From Mesorhizobium sp. NBSH29 (GTDB lineage Bacteria > Pseudomonadota > Alphaproteobacteria > Rhizobiales > Rhizobiaceae), in contig NZ_CP045492.1 of the NCBI RefSeq assembly GCF_015500055.1, positions 1,374,501-1,438,500 of the forward strand: a stretch of DNA of 64,000 nucleotides. Direction: 5' to 3'. This document shows positions 31,803-42,402 of the stretch, piece by piece. Under the pieces are notes generated by a model. That model did not search any database. It saw nothing but the letters and a program-made list of their open reading frames with translations, and was not told the DNA's origin. The number at the start of each line of letters is the position of its first letter. The stretch's first letter is position 1. A program made the translations under genes and the position numbers.

Positions 31803-33818
31803 ATGACCAACTCCCCCCTTTTTCTCGGCATTGATACCGGCGGCACCTATACCGATGCGGTGTTGTGGTCGGAGGCCGGCGGGCCGAAGGGCACGGTGGC
31901 GGCCAAGGCCAAGGCGCTGACCACGCGGCATGATCTGGCGGTGGGTATTGGCGGCGCGGTGGATGCGGTGATGCAGGCGGCGGGCACCGATCCGGCGGCG
32001 ATCAAGCTTGTGTCGATGTCGACCACGCTTGCCACCAATGCGCTGGTGGAAGGGCAGGGCGGGCGCGTGGCGCTGGTGATGATCGGCTTTGGCGAGGCTG
32101 ATCTGTCGCGCGATGGCCTGCGCGCAGCACTGGGCACAGACCCGGTCATTTTCTGCCCCGGCGGCCATGATGTGCATGGCAATGCTGCTACCCTCGATCT
32201 TTCTGGGCTTGAGGCGCAATTGCCGGCGCTGGAAGCCTCGGTGTCAGGCTTTGCCGTCTGTTCCTATTTTGCGGTGCGCAACCCCGCCCATGAAATCGCC
32301 ACGCGCGATCTGATCCGCCAGAAAACCAGTCTGCCGGTCACCACCAGCCATGAATTGTCGGCAAAGCTGGGCGGCCCGCGCCGGGCGCTGACCACGCTTC
32401 TCAACGCGCGGCTGATCTCGATGATCGACCGGCTGGTGGCGGCGACCGAAGGGTTTTTGGCCGCGCGCGGCATCAACGCGCCGCTGATGGTGGTGCGCGG
32501 CGATGGCGCGCTGGTGTCGGCGGCATTTGCCCGCGCCCGGCCGATTGAAACCATTTTGTCCGGCCCCGCCGCCAGCCTCGTAGGCGCCCGCCACATGACC
32601 GGGCTCGACAATGCCGTGGTGTCCGACATTGGCGGCACCACCACAGATGTGGCGGTGCTGGATCGCGGGCGGCCACGGCTTGATCCTGAGGGTGCCACCG
32701 TTGGCGGCTTCCGTACCATGGTGGAGGCGGTGGCGATGCGCACTTTTGGGCTGGGCGGTGATTCTGAAGTCGCGCTGGAAGAAGGCGGGCTGCAGCCAGG
32801 GCTGAGGCTCGGGCCGCGCCGCCTGGTGCCGCTGTCGCTGGCCGGCCAGGGGCATCCGGGCGCAGTGATCGAGATTCTGGAGCGCCAGCTCAATGCTGCC
32901 AACCCCGGCCGGCTCGATGGCCGGCTGGCACTGCGCACTGGCGTGCCGGACCGCCTCTCGGCGGGGCTCAGCCCGGCGGAAGCAAAGCTCTATGAGGCTA
33001 TTGGCGGCGTACCGCAGCCGCTCGACCGCCTTCTCACCTCCAACGCACAGACCGCGACGCTGGACCGGCTGGTGTCGCGCGGGCTGGTGCATATCGCTGG
33101 CTTCACGCCGTCTGACGCAGCGCATGTTCTGGGCCGGCAGGCAAACTGGAACGGCCAGGCCGCGCGTCTGGGGGCGCAACTTTTTGCGCGCAAGCGCGAT
33201 GGCCGGGGCCAGCCAATTGCCGCCACGCCGGAGGTGCTGAGCGAGCGGGTGCTGCTGGCGCTCACACGGTTGTCTGCCGAAGTGATCCTTGAGACCGCCT
33301 TTGCAGAAGACGGGCTGGACGGTGCTGCAACCGTTGCCCATGCGCTGGTGCAGCGCGCTGTCGATGCCCATCCGGGTATTGCAAGGCTGACAGTGGCGCT
33401 CGACCGTCCGGTGGTGGGGCTCGGCGCCTCGGCCCCGCTTCATTATGCCGGCCTGTCTGCACTGGTCGGCAACGCCTGCATCGTGCCGGAAGACACCGAT
33501 GTCGCCAACGCGCTGGGCGCGGTCGTCGGCCAGGTGCGCGTTGCCGCCGATGCGCGCATCAGCCAGCCGGTCGAAGGCGTGTTCCGCGTCGCCGTTGGCG
33601 AGAACCTGCGCGACTTTCCCAATGAACCGGCAGCGCTTGCCCACGCGGAAACAGAAGTGCGCGCGCTGGCCGCCGAGCGTGCGCTGGCTGCCGGTACTGA
33701 CGCCGCAGAGATATCCGTGACCTCCGCGTTCAAGACCGCTGTCGTGGAAGGCCAGCGCACCCTCATCGAGGCCGAACTCACCGCCACCGCCAGCGGCCGC
33801 CCACGCATCGCGGCGTGA
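31803..33818 (+). CDS. Hydantoinase/oxoprolinase family protein (HyuA-like)
   Basis: A 671-residue member of the ATP-dependent hydantoinase/5-oxoprolinase group. It has FLGIDTGGTYTDAVL at the N-terminus (ATP-binding, actin-like fold), SMSTTLATNALVEGQGG, and DIGGTTTDVAVLDRGRP with the second phosphate loop. The length fits an A subunit, but no HyuB-like partner is adjacent, so it may act alone or with a partner elsewhere. The substrate is unknown. It is not obviously in an operon: a small lipoprotein frame precedes it and malate synthase follows after 153 bases. Confidence 0.88.
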   Translation: MTNSPLFLGIDTGGTYTDAVLWSEAGGPKGTVAAKAKALTTRHDLAVGIGGAVDAVMQAAGTDPAAIKLVSMSTTLATNALVEGQGGRVALVMIGFGEADLSRDGLRAALGTDPVIFCPGGHDVHGNAATLDLSGLEAQLPALEASVSGFAVCSYFAVRNPAHEIATRDLIRQKTSLPVTTSHELSAKLGGPRRALTTLLNARLISMIDRLVAATEGFLAARGINAPLMVVRGDGALVSAAFARARPIETILSGPAASLVGARHMTGLDNAVVSDIGGTTTDVAVLDRGRPRLDPEGATVGGFRTMVEAVAMRTFGLGGDSEVALEEGGLQPGLRLGPRRLVPLSLAGQGHPGAVIEILERQLNAANPGRLDGRLALRTGVPDRLSAGLSPAEAKLYEAIGGVPQPLDRLLTSNAQTATLDRLVSRGLVHIAGFTPSDAAHVLGRQANWNGQAARLGAQLFARKRDGRGQPIAATPEVLSERVLLALTRLSAEVILETAFAEDGLDGAATVAHALVQRAVDAHPGIARLTVALDRPVVGLGASAPLHYAGLSALVGNACIVPEDTDVANALGAVVGQVRVAADARISQPVEGVFRVAVGENLRDFPNEPAALAHAETEVRALAAERALAAGTDAAEISVTSAFKTAVVEGQRTLIEAELTATASGRPRIAA

Positions 33819-33923
33819 AGCGGGGTGAGCCGTCATGCGACCGCCGGCGCTTGAGGCATGAGAAATCAACAGCCCAATCCGGCCATTGGACCGCCGCGCA
33901 GGCCTTTCGAAGAATTGACCCGA

Positions 33924-33940
33924 TTGGCATGGCATGCCAA
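33924..33940. promoter_or_regulatory. Candidate operator of malate synthase gene
   Basis: Inverted repeat TTGGCAT-GGC-ATGCCAA, 31 bases upstream of the glcB ATG, next to a -35-like TTGACC (33915-33920). The dyad resembles operators of GntR/FadR-type metabolic regulators. No regulator gene is adjacent, so the cognate protein is unknown. Confidence 0.45.
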
Positions 33941-33971
33941 AGCCCGGTGAAGACGGGTAACGGAGACCAGC

Positions 33972-36143
33972 ATGACCGATCGCATCGACAAAGCCGGGCT
34001 GAAAGTGGCAGCCAACCTTGCCGATTTCATCGCCCGTGAGGCGCTTCCCGGCACAGGCATTGAAGAGGCCGCATTTTGGCGCGGGTTCGCCGATTGCTCC
34101 GCCAGACTGGCTCCTGAAAACCGCGCGCTTCTCGCAAAGCGGGAGGACCTCCAGGCAAAAATCGATGTGTGGCACAAAAATCACGGCGTGCCGGCCGATA
34201 TGGAAGTCTACAAATCCTTCCTCCGCGAGATCGGTTACCTTGTCGAAGAAGGCCCTGCCTTCACCGTTTCAACCGAAAATGTCGATCCGGAAATCGCCAC
34301 GATAGCCGGCCCGCAGCTGGTGGTGCCGGTGATGAACGCCCGCTACGCGCTCAATGCCGCCAATGCCCGCTGGGGCTCGCTCTACGACGCGCTCTACGGC
34401 ACCGATGCCATACCGGAAACCAACGGTGCCGAAAAAGGCAACGCATACAACCCGGTGCGCGGCAAAAAAGTGATCGACTGGGCACGCGCCTTCCTCGATG
34501 ACGCAGCCCCGCTCGCAACGGGCAGCTGGCGCGATGTGCGCGGATTGTCGGTTAGAGATGCTGCGCTTGCGGTCGAAACGCCGGCTGGCGTAACCGCTTT
34601 AAAATCACAAGAAAAGTTTGCCGGTTACAAAGGCGATGCAGCGACGCCGACAGCAGTTTTGCTGGCCAATAACGGCATCCATATCGAGATCCGCCTCGAT
34701 GCCACCTCGACCATCGGCGCCTCTGACTCTGCCAACATTTCTGATGTCTGGCTGGAATCGGCGCTCACCACGATCCAGGATTGCGAGGATTCGGTTGCCG
34801 CGGTCGATGCCGACGACAAGGTGGCCATCTACCGCAACTGGCTCGGCCTGATGAAGGGTGATCTGGAAGAGACTGTCGCCAAGGGCGACAAGTCGTTCAT
34901 CCGCACGCTCAATCCCGACCGCAGCTACACCGCGCCCGATGGCTCGGCTTTGACCTTGCCCGGCCGCTCGCTGATGCTGGTGCGCAATGTCGGCCACCTG
35001 ATGACCAATCCGGCCATTTTGTTGGCTGACGGCACTGAAATTCCCGAAGGCATCATGGATGCGATGATCACCGGCCTGATCGCGCTGCACGATGTCGGCC
35101 CAAACGGTCGGCGGGCCAATTCTCGCGCCGGCTCGGTCTATATCGTCAAGCCGAAGATGCACGGCCCAGAAGAAGTCGCCTTCGCCGTAAAACTGTTCGA
35201 TGCCGTGGAAGACGTGCTCGGCATGCCCAAAAACACCCTGAAAATGGGCATTATGGACGAGGAACGCCGCACCACCATCAATTTGAAGGAATGCATCCGC
35301 GCAGCCCGCGAACGCGTCGTCTTCATCAACACCGGCTTCCTCGACCGCACCGGCGACGAGATCCATACGTCGATGGAAGCCGGCCCGATGATCCGCAAGG
35401 GCGACATGAAATCCGCCCCGTGGATTGCCGCCTACGAGGCGCGCAACGTCGACGTCGGGCTCGAATGCGGGCTTGCCGGCCACGCGCAGATTGGCAAGGG
35501 CATGTGGGCCATGCCCGATTTGATGGCGGCCATGCTGGAGCAGAAGATCGGCCACCCGAAGGCTGGTGCCAACACCGCCTGGGTACCCTCGCCAACGGCG
35601 GCCACTCTCCACGCGACCCACTATCACAAGGTGGATGTCCACGCCGTGCAGGGAGAGCTGAAAACCCGCCCGAAGGCCAGCCTTGATGATATTCTGTCGA
35701 TTCCCGTTGCGGTGCGCCCGAACTGGACGCCGGAAGATATCCAGCACGAGCTCGACAACAACACACAAGGCATTCTGGGCTATGTGGTGCGCTGGATCGA
35801 TCAGGGCGTCGGCTGCTCGAAAGTGCCCGATGTCAACGATGTCGGCCTGATGGAAGACCGCGCGACGCTGCGCATTTCCTCCCAGCACATCGCCAATTGG
35901 CTCCATCACGGTGTGTGCAGCAAGGATCAGGTGATGGAAACGATGAAGCGCATGGCGGCCATCGTCGACCGCCAGAACGATGGCGACCCGCTCTACCGCG
36001 CGATGGCCCCGGATTTCGATGCGTCCATCGCTTTCCGTGCGGCCTGCGATCTTGTCTTGCAGGGGCGTTCCCAGCCAAGCGGCTACACCGAACCAGTGCT
36101 GCATCAGCGGCGGCTGGAACTGAAGGCGGCAGGGACGCAGTAA
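33972..36143 (+). CDS. glcB: Malate synthase G
   Basis: A 723-residue enzyme that condenses glyoxylate with acetyl-CoA to malate, in the glyoxylate bypass and glycolate use. Its size and continuous TIM-barrel-plus-insert layout identify isoform G. Visible segments are the magnesium/glyoxylate-site [53 protein letters not shown] and [22 protein letters not shown], and the SCOA-site region [12 protein letters not shown] 33972 follows ACGGAGACCAGC. No isocitrate lyase gene is in the window. Confidence 0.96.
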   Translation: MTDRIDKAGLKVAANLADFIAREALPGTGIEEAAFWRGFADCSARLAPENRALLAKREDLQAKIDVWHKNHGVPADMEVYKSFLREIGYLVEEGPAFTVSTENVDPEIATIAGPQLVVPVMNARYALNAANARWGSLYDALYGTDAIPETNGAEKGNAYNPVRGKKVIDWARAFLDDAAPLATGSWRDVRGLSVRDAALAVETPAGVTALKSQEKFAGYKGDAATPTAVLLANNGIHIEIRLDATSTIGASDSANISDVWLESALTTIQDCEDSVAAVDADDKVAIYRNWLGLMKGDLEETVAKGDKSFIRTLNPDRSYTAPDGSALTLPGRSLMLVRNVGHLMTNPAILLADGTEIPEGIMDAMITGLIALHDVGPNGRRANSRAGSVYIVKPKMHGPEEVAFAVKLFDAVEDVLGMPKNTLKMGIMDEERRTTINLKECIRAARERVVFINTGFLDRTGDEIHTSMEAGPMIRKGDMKSAPWIAAYEARNVDVGLECGLAGHAQIGKGMWAMPDLMAAMLEQKIGHPKAGANTAWVPSPTAATLHATHYHKVDVHAVQGELKTRPKASLDDILSIPVAVRPNWTPEDIQHELDNNTQGILGYVVRWIDQGVGCSKVPDVNDVGLMEDRATLRISSQHIANWLHHGVCSKDQVMETMKRMAAIVDRQNDGDPLYRAMAPDFDASIAFRAACDLVLQGRSQPSGYTEPVLHQRRLELKAAGTQ

Positions 36144-36206
36144 CCTGATGGGGAGCCTGTCGAACCACGATAAAACGGGCTCTGATGCTGTAGACGGCCC
36201 GCGTCG

Positions 36207-36887
36207 ATGATCCTGCTGGCCATCGATACCGCAGCCAATCTCTGTTCTGTCTGCCTCTACGATACAGAGGCAGAGGGAGTGCAGGCCGAGATCGTCAATG
36301 ACATAGGCACCGGTCACGCCGAGCGTTTGGTGAGTGATATCGAGGACCTGCTGGCTCAGGCCGGGTTAGACTATGCGGCGCTGGACCGTATTGCTGTCAG
36401 CGTCGGCCCGGGATCGTTTACCGGCGTGCGCGTCGGCGTAGCCACCGCACGCGGCTTGTCTCTGGCTTTGAAAATCCCGGCCATAGGCATCACAACCATC
36501 GATGCGCTGGCAACTGAGGCGCGGCAGGCTTTTCCAGAGCGTCCGGTGCTTGTCGCCATCGATGCCCGCCGCGATGAGCTTTATACAGCATTCTTTGCAG
36601 CAGACGGGACGCGCACATCCCATGCGTCGGTTTCCAACCTTGAATCAGCTGGCGCGCGTGCGTCACAAGGCAATCCGGTTCTGACCGGTTCAGGCGCAAA
36701 ACCTGTTGCGCAGTCAGTCGGTCGGGAATTCGATACAGCCAGCCACGCTGCCACAGCGCCCATTGCGGTGTTTGCCCGGCTTGCCGCTCAACGACCTATT
36801 GACGGACAAAAACCAAAGCCAGCCTATCTGCGCGCGCCCGATGCCAAGGCTCAGGCAGGATTCATCCTGCCGAGGAGTGGCGCATGA
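36207..36887 (+). CDS. tsaB: tRNA N6-threonylcarbamoyladenosine biosynthesis protein TsaB
   Basis: A 226-residue actin-fold protein: MILLAIDTAANLCSVCLYD, GTGHAERLVSDIEDLLAQAGLDYAALDRIAVSVGPGSFTGVRVGVATARGLSLA is the defining core. With TsaD and TsaE it helps form t6A in ANN-decoding tRNAs; TsaB itself is a non-catalytic scaffold. Its stop overlaps the ATG of rimI. It opens the long plus-strand housekeeping run to lnt. Confidence 0.95.
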   Translation: MILLAIDTAANLCSVCLYDTEAEGVQAEIVNDIGTGHAERLVSDIEDLLAQAGLDYAALDRIAVSVGPGSFTGVRVGVATARGLSLALKIPAIGITTIDALATEARQAFPERPVLVAIDARRDELYTAFFAADGTRTSHASVSNLESAGARASQGNPVLTGSGAKPVAQSVGREFDTASHAATAPIAVFARLAAQRPIDGQKPKPAYLRAPDAKAQAGFILPRSGA

Positions 36888-37381
36888 TGCGCCTGCCGTT
36901 CCTTTCGCCGCGCAAGCGCGACTATGTGATCCTGCCGCTGGCAAGGAGCCACAGCGCTGCGCTGGCCGCCCTCCACCGCGACGATTTTTCCCGACCCTGG
37001 AGTGCCAACGAGTTCGACGATCTTCTGGCGCAGCACACCGTCTTTGGCTTTGCCGCCTTTGAGGCGGGTAAAGGCAAATCGGGTCCGGTCGGCTTCGCGC
37101 TGGCGCGGCTTGCCGCAGACGAGGCCGAAATACTGACAATTACGGTATCGCGCGCGCATCGCCGCCAGGGGCTTGGGCGGCAGATGATGGACGCCGTTCT
37201 GCGCCGGCTTCATACGGCAAGGGCCGAGGCGCTGTTTTTGGAAGTAGACGAGACAAATGCCCCGGCCATCGCGCTGTATCTCCGGCTGGCATTTCACGAA
37301 GTGGGAAAACGTCCGGCTTATTATCAGGGGCCAGACAATCGCAAGGCCAATGCATTGGTCATGCGCCGCGATCTGCGATAG
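36884..37381 (+). CDS. rimI: Ribosomal protein alanine N-acetyltransferase RimI
   Basis: A 165-residue GNAT acetyltransferase. The acetyl-CoA loop is AHRRQGLGRQMMDAVL, preceded by EAEILTITVSRAHRR, and the C-terminal LEVDETNAPAIALYLRLAFHEVGKRPAYY is the RimI pattern. It acetylates the N-terminal alanine of ribosomal protein S18. ATGATG at 36884 overlaps the tsaB stop. In many rhizobia a Fur-family gene follows here; in this window plsC follows directly. Confidence 0.9.
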   Translation: MMRLPFLSPRKRDYVILPLARSHSAALAALHRDDFSRPWSANEFDDLLAQHTVFGFAAFEAGKGKSGPVGFALARLAADEAEILTITVSRAHRRQGLGRQMMDAVLRRLHTARAEALFLEVDETNAPAIALYLRLAFHEVGKRPAYYQGPDNRKANALVMRRDLR

Positions 37382-37392
37382 CGCCCGCCGCG

Positions 37393-38205
37393 ATGATGGG
37401 CTGGCTCCGCATCGGTGTCGCTTTGTCGGTGTTGGCCCTGACCTCCATTCTGCTGACGCCTGTTCAGTGGGCAATCCTGAAGACCGGACGCTTCAATCCG
37501 GCATTTCTGCCCCGCCTTTGGCACCGCATTGCCGTCAGGGTTTTTGGCCTGCGGATCAATGTCACGGGTGAGATATCGCTCCACAGACCTCTGCTGCTGG
37601 CCGCCAACCACATCTCGTGGACCGACATCATGGTTTTGGGGTCGCTGGGAGAGGTGGCCTACATCGCCAAATCAGATGTCGCCGGCTGGCCGATCTTTGG
37701 CACATTTGCGCGCATGCAGCGCACGATCTTTGTCGAGCGCCATCGTCGCGGCAAATCCAGCGATCAGGCTGTCGAGGTCGCAGACCGTTTGGCAGGCGAC
37801 GACATAATCGTGCTGTTTGCCGAGGGTAGCACCGGCGACGGCAATCACATTCTGCCGTTCAAAAGCACGCTTTTCGGTGCTGCCCGGATGGTCGCTGGCG
37901 CCGATGAGGCAAAGACAGTGCTGATCCAGCCTGTGGCGATTGCCTATACAAGGCTGCAAGGCATGCCGATGGGACGCCAGCACCGGGGCGTAGCCTCATG
38001 GGTCGGTGATGCAGAACTCGTTCCGCACCTCGTTTCCCTGTTGCGGGAAAGGGCGATCGATGTTGACGTCGCCTTCGGCCCGGTCATCGAATTCACCGCC
38101 GGCAGTGACCGCAAGCATGTGACCCGTCAGGCAGAAAGTGCGGTTCGTGCCATGCTTCAGGATGCGCTGCGCCACCGGCAGCGCGCGGTACAAAAGCCGA
38201 GATAA
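37393..38205 (+). CDS. plsC: 1-acyl-sn-glycerol-3-phosphate acyltransferase (PlsC family)
   Basis: A 270-residue membrane-associated acyltransferase. The catalytic HX4D is H73-ISWT-D78 (NHISWTDIM), and [11 protein letters not shown] is the second glycerolipid motif. An N-terminal helix (about 5-25) anchors it. It would acylate lysophosphatidic acid or, in rhizobia, ornithine-type lysolipids (OlsA-like); which one cannot be told from sequence here. It starts 11 bases after rimI. Confidence 0.88.
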   Translation: MMGWLRIGVALSVLALTSILLTPVQWAILKTGRFNPAFLPRLWHRIAVRVFGLRINVTGEISLHRPLLLAANHISWTDIMVLGSLGEVAYIAKSDVAGWPIFGTFARMQRTIFVERHRRGKSSDQAVEVADRLAGDDIIVLFAEGSTGDGNHILPFKSTLFGAARMVAGADEAKTVLIQPVAIAYTRLQGMPMGRQHRGVASWVGDAELVPHLVSLLRERAIDVDVAFGPVIEFTAGSDRKHVTRQAESAVRAMLQDALRHRQRAVQKPR

Positions 38206-38251
38206 CAGAATCGACTGTTTTTTGTTGTCTGGAGGCGTTAAAAGCCCGGCC

Positions 38252-39673
38252 ATGAACCTGAATGATACAATCGAAGACGATAAGGCCGCAGCCGGGCAAA
38301 GCGTGGGCGCAGTGCGTTCCGCTGGCAAAAAGGTATTTCTGAAGACCTATGGTTGCCAGATGAATGTCTATGACAGCCAGCGCATGAGTGATGCGCTCGC
38401 TGCCGACGGCTATTCCTCAACCGAGACGGTGGAGGATGCCGATCTGGTGCTGCTCAACACCTGCCATATTCGCGAAAAAGCAGCCGAGAAGGTTTATTCC
38501 GAGCTTGGCCGGCTGCGCGATCTCAAGGCCGAGCACGCAGCAGTGGGCCGCGAACTCACCATCGGCGTGGCCGGCTGCGTGGCGCAGGCCGAAGGCCGCG
38601 AGATATTGAGGCGTTCGCCAACAGTGGATCTGGTGATCGGACCCCAGACCTACCACCGTCTTCCCGATGCGCTGGCGCGTGTGCGCCGTGGCGAAAAAGT
38701 GGTCGAGACCGACTACGCGCTGGAGGACAAGTTCGAACATTTGCCGCAACCCACCCGGCGCGACATCGTCGCGCGCGGCGTGACAGCCTTCCTCACGGTA
38801 CAGGAAGGCTGCGACAAGTTCTGCACATTTTGCGTGGTGCCCTATACGCGTGGTTCAGAAGTGTCTCGCTCCGTTGCACAGATTGTAGCAGAGGCAGAAC
38901 AATTTGCTGCCGCCGGCGTGCGCGAGCTGACTTTGCTTGGCCAGAACGTCAACGCCTGGCATGGTGTAGGACCGCAGGGCGCGGATTGGGGCCTTGGCCA
39001 GTTGCTGGAGCGGCTGTCGCAAATTCCGGGTTTGACCCGGTTGCGCTACACCACCAGCCATCCACGCGACATGGATGATGCCTTGATTGCCGCCCATCGT
39101 GACCTGCCTGCCGTCATGCCCTATCTGCATTTGCCGGTACAGTCCGGTTCAGATCGAATCCTGAAAGCCATGAACCGGCGCCACACGGCAGCGGACTATC
39201 TTGCCCTGATCGATAAAATCCGTGCTGCCCGGCACGACATCGCACTGTCGGGAGATTTTATTGTGGGTTTTCCCGGCGAAACGGATGACGATTTTGAGGC
39301 CACGCTGAACCTCGTCCGGGCCGTGCGCTATGCGCAGGCTTACTCGTTCAAATACTCGCCGCGCCCCGGCACGCCGGGCGCCGATATGGCCGATCATGTG
39401 CCCGAATCCGTGAAAGATGCGCGCTTGCAGCGCCTTCAGGCTCTGCTTTCGGAACATCAGCGCGACTTTACCGTTTCCTCAGTTGGCAAAACAATGAGTG
39501 TGCTGATTGAGAAACCCGGACGTCTGCCGGGGCAACGCGTCGGGCGATCACCATGGCTCCAGCCGGTAATTGTTGATGAAACCGCCGGAGAAATCGGTGA
39601 CATTATTGAAGTGCGAATCACCAGGGCCGGCCCCGCCAGCCTGTTCGCCGAGCCGGTCTCGAGCGCCGGCTAG
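38252..39673 (+). CDS. miaB: tRNA-2-methylthio-N6-isopentenyladenosine synthase MiaB
   Basis: A 473-residue radical-SAM methylthiotransferase. UPF0004 domain Cys residues include [11 protein letters not shown] and LNTCHIRE; the radical-SAM cluster motif is [41 protein letters not shown] follows, and a C-terminal TRAM domain binds tRNA. It adds a methylthio group to i6A37. ATG 38252 has no close ribosome binding site (GGAGG is 20 bases away), so the start is the only uncertain point. Confidence 0.95.
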   Translation: MNLNDTIEDDKAAAGQSVGAVRSAGKKVFLKTYGCQMNVYDSQRMSDALAADGYSSTETVEDADLVLLNTCHIREKAAEKVYSELGRLRDLKAEHAAVGRELTIGVAGCVAQAEGREILRRSPTVDLVIGPQTYHRLPDALARVRRGEKVVETDYALEDKFEHLPQPTRRDIVARGVTAFLTVQEGCDKFCTFCVVPYTRGSEVSRSVAQIVAEAEQFAAAGVRELTLLGQNVNAWHGVGPQGADWGLGQLLERLSQIPGLTRLRYTTSHPRDMDDALIAAHRDLPAVMPYLHLPVQSGSDRILKAMNRRHTAADYLALIDKIRAARHDIALSGDFIVGFPGETDDDFEATLNLVRAVRYAQAYSFKYSPRPGTPGADMADHVPESVKDARLQRLQALLSEHQRDFTVSSVGKTMSVLIEKPGRLPGQRVGRSPWLQPVIVDETAGEIGDIIEVRITRAGPASLFAEPVSSAG

Positions 39674-39688
39674 AACAAGGAGAGACGG

Positions 39689-40717
39689 TTGAACGCCACC
39701 GAACTGAAGAACGTGTCCTCCGGGGCATCGGATATGGCGCATATCGTTCTAACATTCGACAACAACAAGCTGGCGAGTTCGCTTTACGGCCAATTCGACG
39801 AGAACCTCGCCCGCCTTGAACAGAAACTCGGCGTCGACATTCGTTCGCGCGGCAACCAGGTCACCATAAAGGGGACTGCGGTCGCCGCCGAACAGGCACG
39901 CCGCGCGCTGGATCATCTCTATGGTGTCCTGCAAAAGGGCGCGGAGATTGCCCAGTCTGACGTCGATGGCGCTGTCCGCATGGCCATCGCCGCTGACGAC
40001 CAGATGACGCTGCCGACCCTTGAGCGCAAGGGTAAGATGGCAGCCGCCCAGATTGCCACCCGCAAGAAGACCATCTACGCGCGCTCGCTGAACCAGGACG
40101 CCTATATGCGGGCACTGGAACGCTCCGAACTCGCTTTTGGCATCGGTCCGGCGGGCACCGGCAAGACCTATCTGGCGGTCGCTTATGCCGCCATGCTGCT
40201 GGAACGGGGCATGGTCGAGCGGATCGTACTGTCACGCCCGGCGGTCGAGGCCGGCGAGCGGTTGGGCTTCCTGCCCGGCGACATGAAGGAGAAGGTCGAT
40301 CCCTATCTGCGCCCGCTCTATGACGCGCTCTATGACATGATGCCCGCCGACAAGGTGGAACGCGCCATTGCAGCGGAGGTGATCGAGATCGCGCCACTCG
40401 CCTTCATGCGCGGTCGCACGCTGTCTCATGCCGCCGTTATTCTGGATGAGGCACAAAACACAACGCCGATGCAGATGAAGATGTTTCTGACCCGTCTTGG
40501 CGAAAACGCCCGGATGATCGTGACAGGTGACCCGACCCAGATCGATCTGCCGCCCAATACTAAGTCAGGGCTGGTCGAGGCGCTGCGCATCCTCGAAGGT
40601 GTGCCGGGCATCGTGACGGTGCGGTTCAACGAAACCGACGTTGTGCGACACCCGCTTGTCGCAGAAATCGTCCAGGCTTACGACCGTGACGGGAAGAAAG
40701 CGCGCGGCGCCGGATGA
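39689..40717 (+). CDS. phoH: PhoH family ATPase
   Basis: A 342-residue PhoH-like protein. An N-terminal KH-like segment (about 15-80, [15 protein letters not shown]) precedes the ATPase with Walker [19 protein letters not shown] and Walker [23 protein letters not shown], then GDPTQIDLP. It probably acts as an RNA helicase-like ATPase working with YbeY. The start is TTG 39689, supported by AAGGAGAGACGG immediately upstream; ATG 39734 is an alternative. Confidence 0.93.
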   Translation: MNATELKNVSSGASDMAHIVLTFDNNKLASSLYGQFDENLARLEQKLGVDIRSRGNQVTIKGTAVAAEQARRALDHLYGVLQKGAEIAQSDVDGAVRMAIAADDQMTLPTLERKGKMAAAQIATRKKTIYARSLNQDAYMRALERSELAFGIGPAGTGKTYLAVAYAAMLLERGMVERIVLSRPAVEAGERLGFLPGDMKEKVDPYLRPLYDALYDMMPADKVERAIAAEVIEIAPLAFMRGRTLSHAAVILDEAQNTTPMQMKMFLTRLGENARMIVTGDPTQIDLPPNTKSGLVEALRILEGVPGIVTVRFNETDVVRHPLVAEIVQAYDRDGKKARGAG

Positions 40718-40721
40718 AACC

Positions 40722-41243
40722 ATGACTAGGGCAAATAGCCCGAAGGTGATGCCCGGATCGGGCACCACCGTGCCGCTCGTTTCCATCGATGTGCTGGTTG
40801 AGACGGGCGACTGGCCGCCAGAACCAGCTCTCATCGCGATTGCTGATGCAGCTGTCAATGCTGCCTTCGCCGAGCTTGGCCTGACCGGATCAGCGACCGA
40901 ACTCAGCCTGGTTTTTACGGATGACAGCCATATTCAGGCGTTGAACGGTGAATGGCGCGGCAAGGACAAGGCGACCAATGTTCTATCGTTCCCAGCCTTT
41001 CAACTCCGCAAAGGTGGCGCGCTTCCACCCATGCTTGGCGATGTCATTTTGGCTTTTGAAACGGTTTTTCGCGAGGCGACACTGGAACACAAGGCCTTTG
41101 ACCACCATCTGAGCCACCTTCTGGTCCATGGCGTGCTTCATCTGCTGGGCTATGACCACGAAACGGAAGACGAGGCGGAAGAGATGGAAGGGCTGGAGCG
41201 GGCGATACTCGCACGGCTTGCCATTTGCGACCCCTACGCGTAA
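40722..41243 (+). CDS. ybeY: Endoribonuclease YbeY
   Basis: A 173-residue metal-dependent endoribonuclease for rRNA maturation. The zinc-site motif [11 protein letters not shown] is intact, and [28 protein letters not shown] is the substrate-side signature. ATG 40722 starts five bases after the phoH stop; ATG 40749 is a possible alternative that would drop a poorly conserved leader. Order phoH-ybeY-corC is conserved in many bacteria. Confidence 0.95.
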   Translation: MTRANSPKVMPGSGTTVPLVSIDVLVETGDWPPEPALIAIADAAVNAAFAELGLTGSATELSLVFTDDSHIQALNGEWRGKDKATNVLSFPAFQLRKGGALPPMLGDVILAFETVFREATLEHKAFDHHLSHLLVHGVLHLLGYDHETEDEAEEMEGLERAILARLAICDPYA

Positions 41244-41269
41244 CACGAAATTCCAATTAACGGACGACC

Positions 41270-42322
41270 ATGAGCGACAGTAGCAAAACGGCCCCCGAAC
41301 CTGAACCGGGCGGGGAAGCAAGAGCCTCCCGGCAATCGGACGAGGGTCCGAGTACGCCCGATCAGTCTTCCACCGAGCGTCCGACGCTCTTTGAAAGGCT
41401 GGCGGGACTTTTCCGGCAACGCAACGGCTCCAGCCTGCGCGACGATCTTGCCGATGCTCTGGCAGAAACTGCCGGCGGCGAAGAAGCCTTTTCTCCTGGC
41501 GAACGCGCCATGCTCAACAACATCCTGCGGCTGCGCGAGGTTCGCGTCGAGGATGTCATGATCCCCCGCGCCGATGTCGAGGCGGTCGAGATATCGACGC
41601 CGCTCAGCGAACTGATGAACGTGTTCGAGAAATCCGGACATTCGCGCATGCCGGTCTATGCCGATACGCTGGATGACCCGCGCGGCATGGTCCATATCCG
41701 CGATATCGTCGGCCATCTTACCCGCGTCGCTCGGGTCAAGAAGGGTCGCGCAACAAAGGCCAATGCCGGTAAGCCGGCGGAGCTTGATCTGTCCAAAGTG
41801 GATCTGTCGAAGTCTATCGGCGAGGTCAATCTGATCCGCAACGTGCTGTTTGTGCCGCCCTCCATGCTCGCATCCGACCTGATGGCGCGCATGCAGGCTG
41901 CGCGCACCCAGATGGCGCTGGTGATCGATGAATATGGCGGCACCGATGGTTTGGTGTCGCTGGAAGACATCGTCGAGATGGTTGTCGGCGACATCGAGGA
42001 CGAGCACGACGAGGATGAGCCGCTGATCACCCAGACGGGCGACGGCATCTTCATCGTCGATGCCAAGGCCGAGATCGACGATGTCGCCGAAAAGATCGGC
42101 GACGACTTCAAGGCCGGTGAGCATGGCGATTATGTCGATACGATCGGCGGCATGATTTTCAACGCGCTCGGTCGTGTGCCGGTGCGCGGCGAGGTGGTGA
42201 ATGCCATTCCAGGCTTCGAATTCCATGTTCTCGATGCCGATCCCCGCCGGGTGAAACGGGTGCGCATCGTGCACGATCCCAAGGGCGAGAAGAGACGCCG
42301 GATTCGCGAGCAACAGGCTTGA
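41270..42322 (+). CDS. CorC/TlyC family CBS-pair protein
   Basis: A 350-residue cytoplasmic protein with a disordered, acidic start (about 1-60), a CBS pair (about 90-225: VEDVMIPRADVEAVEISTPLSELMNVF and MALVIDEYGGTDGLVSLEDIVEMVVGDIEDEHDEDE), and a C-terminal CorC_HlyC domain (about 240-330). Such proteins are linked to magnesium/cobalt efflux or nucleotide sensing; the gene is often called hemolysin by similarity only, and no haemolytic role is implied. It sits between ybeY and lnt. Confidence 0.9.
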   Translation: MSDSSKTAPEPEPGGEARASRQSDEGPSTPDQSSTERPTLFERLAGLFRQRNGSSLRDDLADALAETAGGEEAFSPGERAMLNNILRLREVRVEDVMIPRADVEAVEISTPLSELMNVFEKSGHSRMPVYADTLDDPRGMVHIRDIVGHLTRVARVKKGRATKANAGKPAELDLSKVDLSKSIGEVNLIRNVLFVPPSMLASDLMARMQAARTQMALVIDEYGGTDGLVSLEDIVEMVVGDIEDEHDEDEPLITQTGDGIFIVDAKAEIDDVAEKIGDDFKAGEHGDYVDTIGGMIFNALGRVPVRGEVVNAIPGFEFHVLDADPRRVKRVRIVHDPKGEKRRRIREQQA

Positions 42323-42402
42323 CATACAACCTCAAGTAGTGAGTTTGTATGCTGGTGAGAGGCTGCTAAAGCTTGGCTCCTGATGAATCGCGGAAACCAC
42401 GC

